From assembly GCA_013811765.1 (NCBI GenBank), contig JACCUO010000057.1, forward strand, positions 1-10,005: 10,005 nucleotides of DNA, read 5' to 3'. The DNA is from Thermoleophilaceae bacterium (GTDB lineage Bacteria > Actinomycetota > Thermoleophilia > Solirubrobacterales > Thermoleophilaceae). Position numbers and translations under genes: made by a program. This document shows, piece by piece, positions 5,286-10,005 of this stretch. The notes below the pieces were generated by a model. The model was not told the origin of the DNA and did not search any database. It worked only from the letters and a program-made list of their open reading frames with translations. Within the stretch, counting starts at the first letter, position 1. Every line of letters starts with the position of its first letter.

Positions 5286-5819
5286 ATGAGGCAGCTCGTG
5301 CTCGGCTTGATGGTGGCCGCATTCCTTGCCGCCTGTGGCGGCTCTGATTCAGAGGAGGACGGCTCGCGCCGCCCGGCCCCATCCTCGGCCCGGGCGCAGG
5401 GCCCCGGAGCCGGGTACGTGCGCCGGGTCGATGCGCTCTGCAAGGACGCGAGGCCGGAGCTCGCCGAGATCCGGACCGCCGTGACCGGCGCCCGGGACGC
5501 CGCACGCGCCGGCCGGGCCGGCCTGCCGGAGACCTTCAAGGCCTTTGTGACGCTTCTGGGCAGGGCGAGCGTCATCACGGAGCGCTTCCAGGCGCGGCTG
5601 CGGGCGATCGAGGCGCCCAGGGGCCAAGCCGCCTTCCACGGCTCTCTCATCGACTCGGTCGAGGCCGGGAGATCGAATCTCCGTGAGCAGGAGGGGGCCG
5701 CTCGGGCAGAGGACGCGCGCCGGCTCCGCGAGCTGTCCGTGAAGGGCAGCGTCATCGAGGCTGAGCGCAGGGGGCTGGTGACGGGTCATGGAGGCTTTCG
5801 CTTCTGCGGACGGGGATAG
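5286..5819 (+). CDS. Small lipoprotein with two conserved-looking cysteines
   Basis: This 177-residue protein opens with a short lipoprotein signal, MRQLVLGLMVAAFLAAC, with lipobox LAAC and Cys17 as the predicted lipid-bearing residue. A Ser/Glu/Asp/Pro-rich linker (18-42) precedes a mainly alpha-helical, Arg/Ala/Glu-rich domain starting YVRRVDALCKDARPEL. Cys52 near the domain start and Cys174 close to the C-terminus (FRFCGRG) could form a disulfide that closes the helical bundle. Small lipoproteins with this pattern (YVxRxDALC... and a terminal CG) seem common in Thermoleophilia; function is unknown to me. The ATG at 5286 is chosen over an in-frame upstream start because it gives the signal peptide and sits 6 bases after a TACTGT box. 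The gene converges on the metallopeptidase gene with a 57-bp gap in which I see no clear terminator. Confidence 0.78.
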   Translation: MRQLVLGLMVAAFLAACGGSDSEEDGSRRPAPSSARAQGPGAGYVRRVDALCKDARPELAEIRTAVTGARDAARAGRAGLPETFKAFVTLLGRASVITERFQARLRAIEAPRGQAAFHGSLIDSVEAGRSNLREQEGAARAEDARRLRELSVKGSVIEAERRGLVTGHGGFRFCGRG

Positions 5820-5876
5820 GGGGCGAACGGTGGGAGGGTGATGCTCCGGTCTGCGCTCAGCCCCTTCCTTCTGCCG

Positions 5877-6626
5877 TCAGGCCGCGGTCAGTGCAGCCAG
5901 GTAGTCCGCCCAGCCGCGCTCGACCGCGGCCGCCGGCCGGCCGAACACGGACTCGATGGCCTGCGCCCCGCCGATCGTCGCGGGCGTGCGTGCCAGCTCC
6001 GCGCAGGCCTCCCGCCCCCTCTCGCGCTCGAGCATGCCGAACACGGTTCCCCCGAGCACCAACGCGTCACGGGCGCGGGGCGGAAACGCCGGCCGGCCGC
6101 CCTCGCGCAGACGCCTGGCGATCGCCGCGCGCATCAGCGGGACCTGGCCGGCGAGGTAGGCGGCCGCACCCTCGCAGAGCCAGGCCATCCGCACGTAGCG
6201 TCCGAACGTCGAGGGGCTGAACGGCGGGGGAAGCGAGGCGTTGTTGGCTCCGAGCACGAGATGCGCGTACTCGTGCCGGAACGAGCGCTGCAGCGCCTCG
6301 CGCGAGCCTGGCACGCTCGAGGCCCGTCGCTCGAGGGCGGGGGGCGCGAGCACGTGGACCTCCCCGCGGGAGAACCAGCCGGCGAAGTAGCGCCGCCCGG
6401 CCGGCGCGGAGACGGCACGGGCCAGCGGCAGCCAGGGGGCCGCGAGCGCCAGCATCAGCGGGCTGGGGTGGATGATCACCGAGATGCCTCCGGGCACGTG
6501 CTCGAAGAGGCCCGCAAGCGATGCCCGGAAGTCCTCCAGGTCATCGAGGACCCGCTGGGCGGACTCGGCTTGGCCGGAGTCGTGGCGGGCGGTAAACGAC
6601 AGCGAGCTGGTCTCGACCCAGGCCAC
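5877..6626 (-). CDS. Gluzincin-type metallopeptidase (HEYAH), probably missing its signal peptide
   Basis: This 249-residue protein carries a zinc-protease site: HEYAH at 118-122 (His118 and His122 as ligands, Glu119 as catalytic base) and the third ligand Glu152 in WLCEGAAAYLAG, the E-G-x-A-x-Y pattern of the Peptidase_MA-like gluzincins. The start region (AWVETSSLSFTARHD) looks like the first strand of a mature domain, and relatives usually have a signal peptide before it. Here the frame begins with GTG at 6626, nine bases after an in-frame TAG (6636-6638), with no ribosome site; the next Met is at residue 58. No hydrophobic stretch is readable in any frame upstream. Either the protein is cytoplasmic, or the 5' end was lost and this is a decaying gene. 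The fold assignment is firm, activity is not. Confidence 0.72.
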   Translation of the reverse strand: MAWVETSSLSFTARHDSGQAESAQRVLDDLEDFRASLAGLFEHVPGGISVIIHPSPLMLALAAPWLPLARAVSAPAGRRYFAGWFSRGEVHVLAPPALERRASSVPGSREALQRSFRHEYAHLVLGANNASLPPPFSPSTFGRYVRMAWLCEGAAAYLAGQVPLMRAAIARRLREGGRPAFPPRARDALVLGGTVFGMLERERGREACAELARTPATIGGAQAIESVFGRPAAAVERGWADYLAALTAA

Positions 6627-6715
6627 CGCCGCCTACGCGGTGCCCGCGGGGCTCATCGTCGCCGCCAGGTCGACGGCCTCCACGTCCCGCACGCTGCACA
6701 CTTCATCGCCCGCCC

Positions 6716-6771
6716 GTCGGCAGGGGAGCACCGTTGGATCCTTGTCGGCAGGAGAGCACCATTGGGTCCTT
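6716..6771. repeat. Two direct copies of a 28-bp unit
   Basis: Copy one is 6716-6743 and copy two 6744-6771; they differ at three of 28 positions. Both start GTCGGCAGG and end TTGG(A/G)TCCTT. A partial third copy in inverted orientation is at 6787-6813 (ACACAAGGACCCAATGG, then CCTGCC). The units lie in a 213-bp gene-free stretch (6627-6839) between the DUF1802 and metallopeptidase genes. They may belong to an interspersed repeat family. Confidence 0.85.
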
Positions 6772-6813
6772 GTGTTCGGTATGCGGACACAAGGACCCAA
6801 TGGCCCGCCTGCC
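6747..6813. repeat. Long inverted repeat: 17-bp perfect stem with 11-base loop and lower stem
   Basis: CCATTGGGTCCTTGTGT (6759-6775) pairs perfectly with ACACAAGGACCCAATGG (6787-6803) across the loop TCGGTATGCGG. Below an internal loop (six bases against four) GGCAGG (6747-6752) pairs with CCTGCC (6808-6813). No T-tract follows on either strand. It could act as an mRNA 3' hairpin for the DUF1802 gene, but its size and link to the direct repeats fit a REP/BIME-like or small mobile repeat better. Confidence 0.85.
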
Positions 6814-6817
6814 GTGA

Positions 6818-6832
6818 GCCCGCCCGGCGGGC
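6818..6832 (-). terminator. Small GC hairpin after the DUF1802 gene
   Basis: GCCCGC (6818-6823) pairs with GCGGGC (6827-6832) with a three-base loop, 7 bases beyond the DUF1802 stop on the minus strand. It has no T-tract. A transcript reading on would then meet the large hairpin at 6747-6813. Confidence 0.35.
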
Positions 6833-6839
6833 ACCGCGC

Positions 6840-7472
6840 CTAGGCCAGAACGGGCACGGCGGAGCCGGAGGCGATCGCCTCGATCTCTCCCGCAGCGCGG
6901 TCGAACTCGTCGTCGGAGAGCACCGGGGTGCCCTCGAACGGTAGATCGCGGTGAAGCTCGATCCACGACCGGCAACCCTGGTATTCGGAACGGACCTTCA
7001 CCGTCACGGGCCGTGGGATCCGGTAGGTCCGTAGCACGATCACGTGCATGGGGTGCCGGCGCTTCCACTCGAGCCGCTTCTCGGCGTAATCGGTGGTCCA
7101 GATGTAATAGGGCGACAACGCGTCCACCGCCCGCGGGTCCGTGACCAGGTAGCTTGCCGCCACCTCGGCCCAGGCGCGGATGCGGACGCGATCCGGCTGA
7201 GGGATGCCCCCATCCTGGAGCAGCGCCCGCGCGGGGGGCTCGCCGTCGGGCCAGACGCCCTCTTCGAGGGCCCTGCCGAGCTCCGGCATGTGGGACTCGC
7301 GAACGAGGTCGTTGCGCTGGTGGTCGAATGTGGGGTACAGGAAGAACTGGTCGTGCTCGATCTCGAAGTGCTTGTGCTCCTCGCGGATCCCGCCCTTACG
7401 CAGGGTGAGCAGCTGCTCACCCTCTGCGAGGGCGCGCACGGTTACAGCCCATTCCTTGAAGGCGACTGGCAT
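6840..7472 (-). CDS. DUF1802 family protein
   Basis: The 210-residue protein begins MPVAFKEWAVTVRALAEGEQLLTLRKGGI, followed by FEIEHDQFFLYPTFDHQR; this pairing of an FKEW start, an LRKGG motif and an FFLYPT segment is what I recognise as DUF1802. Function of the family is unknown. The N-terminal half has alternating strands and short helices. The rest contains YYIWTTDYAEKRLEWKRRHPMHVIVLRTYRIPRP, rich in aromatic and basic residues, and an acidic C-terminal helix. No signal peptide or membrane segment is visible, so it is probably cytoplasmic. The frame is open to 7514, but the ATG at 7472 is chosen because GGAGGT (7482-7487) lies 9 bases upstream and the conserved domain starts there. It stands apart from the hyuBA pair upstream (187-bp gap with a hairpin), so it is likely its own unit. 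Confidence 0.82.
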   Translation of the reverse strand: MPVAFKEWAVTVRALAEGEQLLTLRKGGIREEHKHFEIEHDQFFLYPTFDHQRNDLVRESHMPELGRALEEGVWPDGEPPARALLQDGGIPQPDRVRIRAWAEVAASYLVTDPRAVDALSPYYIWTTDYAEKRLEWKRRHPMHVIVLRTYRIPRPVTVKVRSEYQGCRSWIELHRDLPFEGTPVLSDDEFDRAAGEIEAIASGSAVPVLA

Positions 7473-7481
7473 TGAAAGGGG

Positions 7482-7487
7482 ACCTCC
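7482..7487 (-). promoter_or_regulatory. Ribosome binding site GGAGGT of the DUF1802 gene
   Basis: GGAGGT on the minus strand lies 9 bases before the ATG at 7472 and decides that start over the one at 7514. Confidence 0.6.
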
Positions 7488-7531
7488 GTCACGTGCCCAT
7501 GACGACTCGCTCAATACAGGGGCGGCACGAG

Positions 7532-7566
7532 CAATTCATTGTTACGAATTGGTGGCTCTATTTCAA
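7532..7566 (-). promoter_or_regulatory. AT-richer candidate promoter with inverted repeat before the DUF1802 gene
   Basis: On the minus strand TTGAAA (7561-7566, five of six consensus bases) is followed after 16-17 bases by TAACAAT (7538-7544) as a possible -10 box, giving a leader of about 60 bases. CAATTC (7532-7537) and GAATTG (7546-7551) form an inverted repeat that overlaps the -10 region and could be an operator. The stretch is clearly less GC-rich than its surroundings, typical of a promoter in such genomes. Confidence 0.4.
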
Positions 7567-7577
7567 GCCGGATTTTG

Positions 7578-7616
7578 CGGCGATCGGCTCAATGGCGCTG
7601 AGGAGCCCGATCGCCG
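7578..7616 (-). terminator. Hairpin after hyuB
   Basis: CGGCGATCGG (7578-7587) pairs with CCGATCGCCG (7607-7616); after one bulged base, CTC (7588-7590) pairs with GAG (7603-7605), leaving a 12-base loop. It begins 43 bases after the hyuB stop on the minus strand. The stem is strong but followed by CAAAATCC, not a T-run, so termination is plausible rather than shown. Confidence 0.5.
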
Positions 7617-7659
7617 AGGCTCTCGGCCCTGCCCCCCGCGGCTCGTGGCGTGCACCTCG

Positions 7660-9159
7660 TCAGGGCTTGCCATGTCCGCCACCTCCAGGGGTTTCGATCC
7701 GCAGCCGGTCACCGGGATGCAGCGTGCCCGAAGCCTTGGAGGGCAGCTGCTCACCGTTCAGCAGGTTCCTGCCAGGCGCGCCAGCCCGGCCGCCGAGTGC
7801 CCCCGGAGGAGCGTGCCGGCGGCGCTCGGTGATGAGCGAGTAGCGCATCTCCTCGAGAGCCTCCACCTCTCGGACCACGCCGTCCCCGCCTCGGTGCCGG
7901 CCCGCTCCGCCCGAGCCGCGCCGCACCGCGTACTCGACCGCCCGCAGCGGGAACTCGAGCTCAAGTGCCTCCACCGGGGTATTCAGGGTGTTGCTCATCG
8001 CCACGTGCACGGCGCTCGGCCCGGCGGCGTCCGGGCAGGCGCCCTGGCCGCCCCCGAGCGTCTCGTAGTAGGTGAAGCGGTCGCTCCCGAGCGTCAGGTT
8101 GTTCATCGTGCCCTGCCCCAGCGCGCGACCGAAGGCGGCGAGCACGAGATCCGCTACCCGCGAGGAGGTCTCGACGTTGCCCGCGGCAACCGCCGCCGGC
8201 GACCGGGCGTCGAGGAGGCACCCCTCGGGCACCAGGACTGACAGCGGCCGGTATGCGCCGGCACATGCCGGTACTTCGGGATCGGTGAGAACGCGCAGGG
8301 CGAAGTAGCAGGCGGAGAGCGTCACGGCCAGCGGGCAGTTGAGGTTGCCCCCGTGCTGCTTCGCCGAGCCCGTGAAATCCAGCTCGACAGCGTCCCCTGC
8401 GACGGTGGCGCGCACCCGCAGCTCGATGTCCCCCTCGGCGGCCTCGAGCAGGTCGACCGCCTCGCGCTCCCCGTCCTCGAGCGCGGCGATGCTGGCCCGC
8501 GTGCGTCGCTCCGCGTAGTCCATGGTCTCGCTCATCGCCGCCCTGAGCTCGGCTAGCCCCGAGCGGTGGGCCAGGGCCTCCAGCCGCTCGGCTCCCGTGC
8601 GGTTGGCCGCGAGCTGGGCCCGCAGATCGGCCTCCCGCTGGCGGGGATTCCGCATCTGGGTGGTGAGATTTTCCAGCATGTCCCGGTCGAGCTCCCCGCC
8701 CCGTGACAGGCGCGACGGGGGGATGACCACCCCCTCGTCCTCGATCGTCCTCGAGTCCGCCGGCATGCTGCCCGGTTCGCGGGCGCCCACGTCGGCGTGG
8801 TGGGCTCGGCTGGCCGCGAAGCCCACGAGCTCCGCGCCAGTGAAGACCGGGGAGATCACGGTGATGTCGGGCAGGTGGGTTCCCCCCGCAAAGGGGTCAT
8901 TGAGGATCCATGCGTCGCCCGGCCGGTGCTCTTCACCGGCGACCGCCGCCACCGCGCTCGGCATCGCGCCGAGGTGCACCGGGATGTGCTCGGCCTGCAT
9001 CACCATCCGGCCCTCGGCGTCGAAGAGCGCGGTCGAGGCGTCGCGCCGCTCCTTGATGTTGGCGGAGTGGGCAGATCGGACGAGCACGGCCCCCATCTCG
9101 TCGCAGGCGGCGCGCAGGGCGCCAATCATCACCTGGAGCGCGACGGGGTCGAGTGTCAT
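7660..9159 (-). CDS. hyuB: Hydantoinase B/oxoprolinase-family protein (B subunit)
   Basis: The 499-residue protein matches the hydantoinase B/oxoprolinase fold nearly end to end. Motifs seen in order are SANIKERRDASTALFD (32-47), NDPFAGGTHLPD (87-98), RAHHADVG (118-125), DFTGSAKQHGGNLNCP (261-276), ETSSRVAD (330-337), YYETLGGGQGA (364-374), NTPVEALELEFP (393-404), GSGGAGRHRGGDG (415-427) and PGGGGHG near the C-terminus. B subunits work with an ATP-binding A subunit to open hydantoins, 5-oxoproline or, in related enzymes, to carboxylate ketones such as acetone and acetophenone; the substrate cannot be read from sequence here. Length is within the usual 500-600 range at the short end. Its ATG overlaps the hyuA stop as ATGA (9156-9159), so the two are translationally coupled. 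The ribosome site is weak (GGAG only 2 bases away). Confidence 0.93.
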   Translation of the reverse strand: MTLDPVALQVMIGALRAACDEMGAVLVRSAHSANIKERRDASTALFDAEGRMVMQAEHIPVHLGAMPSAVAAVAGEEHRPGDAWILNDPFAGGTHLPDITVISPVFTGAELVGFAASRAHHADVGAREPGSMPADSRTIEDEGVVIPPSRLSRGGELDRDMLENLTTQMRNPRQREADLRAQLAANRTGAERLEALAHRSGLAELRAAMSETMDYAERRTRASIAALEDGEREAVDLLEAAEGDIELRVRATVAGDAVELDFTGSAKQHGGNLNCPLAVTLSACYFALRVLTDPEVPACAGAYRPLSVLVPEGCLLDARSPAAVAAGNVETSSRVADLVLAAFGRALGQGTMNNLTLGSDRFTYYETLGGGQGACPDAAGPSAVHVAMSNTLNTPVEALELEFPLRAVEYAVRRGSGGAGRHRGGDGVVREVEALEEMRYSLITERRRHAPPGALGGRAGAPGRNLLNGEQLPSKASGTLHPGDRLRIETPGGGGHGKP

Positions 9160-10005
9160 CGCTCCATCACCACCGCCTCAGCATCCGCTCGGATCGACCA
9201 TGTCGGCGGCACCACGAGCGTCGAGCCGGGCAGCGCCAGGATTGCCGGGCCCTGCAACTGGGCCGTGCCGGGGCCGAACACGGGCGTCTCGTGCCAGCGC
9301 TCTCCGAAGCGGGCCTGGCGGGTGCCGAGCCGTTTGGCCGCATCGGCCTGCGGGGCAGGTGCCTCCGAGCCGGCGAGCGCCGCGGCCACCCGCACCGTGA
9401 CCAGCTCGAGCTCCGCGTCCGCATCCTCATACCCGTACCGCTCGGCGTGGGCGCGGTCGAACGCGGCTCGCAGGTCATCCGGCTCGGGCGCGAGCTCGCC
9501 GCCGATCGGGAGCTCGAAGGCCTGGCCGGAGTAGCGCAGCTCGTAGGTGGCGCGGAGCTCCGCCTCCGGGGCGCCGAGCTCCTGGCGGCCACGGGTGCCG
9601 AGCCGCGTCACGACGTCGGCCACCGCTTCGCGCGTGAGCTCCTCCCCGGAGAGAAGCACGCTCTCCACAAGGTCACGGCGGCGCTCCGAGACTGCGAGCC
9701 CGAGCGCGGAGAGCACGCCGGCCGTGACGGGTACCACCACACGTGCCATTCCCAGCTCCTCTGCGATTGCGGCGGCGTGCAGCGGCCCGGCGCCGCCGAA
9801 CGCGACGACCGCGAGCCCGCGGGGGTCGATGCCGCGCTCCACGGTCACCGCCCGGACGGCCTGGGCCATCTCGACCTCCGCCACCCGCAGGATCCCCGCC
9901 GCGGTGTCCTCGACCGACAGTCCCAGTTCCGGCGCGAGCCGCCCCACCGCATCCTCTGCCGCCCGCAGGTCAAGCGCCACCCGGCCCGCCAGCGGGGAGC
10001 CGGCG
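9156..10005 (-). CDS. hyuA: Hydantoinase A/oxoprolinase-family protein (A subunit), 5' end outside the window
   Basis: The frame is open to the window end and gives the last 282 residues of an A subunit that is normally about 650-700 long. The visible part starts in AGSPLAGRVALDLRAAEDAV, continues through VAEVEMAQAVRAVTVERGIDP and the hallmark AFGGAGPLHAAAIAEELGMARVVVP, then TAGVLSALGL. After this comes the C-terminal domain with the ERYGYEDAD segment and a closing part (FGPGTAQLQGPAIL..., VVPPTWSIRAD) typical of the family. The FGGAGP loop belongs to the actin-like ATP-binding fold; the N-terminal nucleotide-binding half lies beyond base 10005. It overlaps hyuB by four bases and is the upstream gene, so hyuA-hyuB form one operon whose promoter is outside the window. 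Confidence 0.93.
   Translation of the reverse strand, partial: AGSPLAGRVALDLRAAEDAVGRLAPELGLSVEDTAAGILRVAEVEMAQAVRAVTVERGIDPRGLAVVAFGGAGPLHAAAIAEELGMARVVVPVTAGVLSALGLAVSERRRDLVESVLLSGEELTREAVADVVTRLGTRGRQELGAPEAELRATYELRYSGQAFELPIGGELAPEPDDLRAAFDRAHAERYGYEDADAELELVTVRVAAALAGSEAPAPQADAAKRLGTRQARFGERWHETPVFGPGTAQLQGPAILALPGSTLVVPPTWSIRADAEAVVMER

Noticed and set aside
5759..5862. 12-bp inverted repeat GGCTGAGCGCAG / CTGCGCTCAGCC with an 80-base gap
   Set aside because: The left arm is inside the lipoprotein coding end and the gap is long; a match of this length is not surprising by chance in GC-rich sequence of this size. It is not convincing as a terminator.
6638..6720. Short frames upstream of the metallopeptidase as a frameshifted signal peptide
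   Set aside because: All three minus-strand frames were read; none contains a hydrophobic core, so a simple frameshift does not restore a signal sequence.
5838..6944. Open frame of about 368 codons on the plus strand
   Set aside because: It runs antisense through the HEYAH metallopeptidase and across the repeat region into the DUF1802 gene. There is no recognisable domain and its composition is that of a shadow frame.
8522..9400. Open frame of about 290 codons on the plus strand
   Set aside because: It is antisense to hyuB and hyuA, both strongly supported; the translation is Ser/Arg/Ala-rich without domain character.

Overview
The window is strongly GC-rich, densely packed, chromosomal bacterial DNA. 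It most likely comes from a high-GC actinomycete of the class Thermoleophilia (Solirubrobacterales or Gaiellales type). The best clue is the exported protein at 2695-3348: its N-terminus (a hydrophobic FVALIALFVALGGSAYA segment followed by GRDVKNGSL-type repeats) is a style I associate with that class. A mycobacterial-type CysM and Mec pair and several promoters that appear to give leaderless mRNAs fit the phylum Actinomycetota. No phage, plasmid, IS transposase, CRISPR array, tRNA or rRNA is visible.

Left part (1-2595): the 3' end of a CysM-type cysteine synthase (+) converges on a two-gene minus-strand unit, a blue-copper (cupredoxin) lipoprotein followed by a TatA/TatB-family protein. Divergent from the cupredoxin is a JAMM (M67) metallopeptidase resembling mycobacterial Mec, translationally coupled to a zinc-ribbon/DUF2007-like membrane-anchored protein. 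CysM and Mec are two parts of the CysO sulfur-carrier cysteine pathway, so this is probably a cysteine locus interrupted by the copper/Tat pair; CysO itself is not in the window.

Middle part (2596-5819): a small exported protein with its own sigma70-like promoter and a strong GC hairpin after it; a three-copy 22-bp tandem repeat; an ACAD10/11-like acyl-CoA dehydrogenase; a convergent VOC-fold protein; and, divergent from that, a small lipoprotein with two further cysteines. The VOC, lipoprotein, Mec and acyl-CoA dehydrogenase genes all have a TANNNT box 6-8 bases before the ATG and no good Shine-Dalgarno sequence, which suggests leaderless transcripts.

Right part (5820-10005), all minus strand: a gluzincin-type metallopeptidase (HEYAH) that appears to have lost its signal peptide; a 213-bp spacer holding a two-copy 28-bp direct repeat and a 17-bp perfect hairpin; a DUF1802 protein with its own promoter region; and a hydantoinase/oxoprolinase B subunit overlapping by ATGA the partial A subunit that runs off the window end. 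HyuA and HyuB would together form an ATP-dependent cyclic-amide (hydantoin or 5-oxoproline) hydrolase or a related enzyme.

I do not see a clear novel multi-gene system. The most interesting items are the repeat/hairpin element at 6716-6813, the split CysM/Mec locus with its coupled zinc-ribbon membrane protein, the tandem repeat at 3412-3481 and the leaderless promoter pattern. Operon and function statements are inference from sequence reading only; no database search was run.
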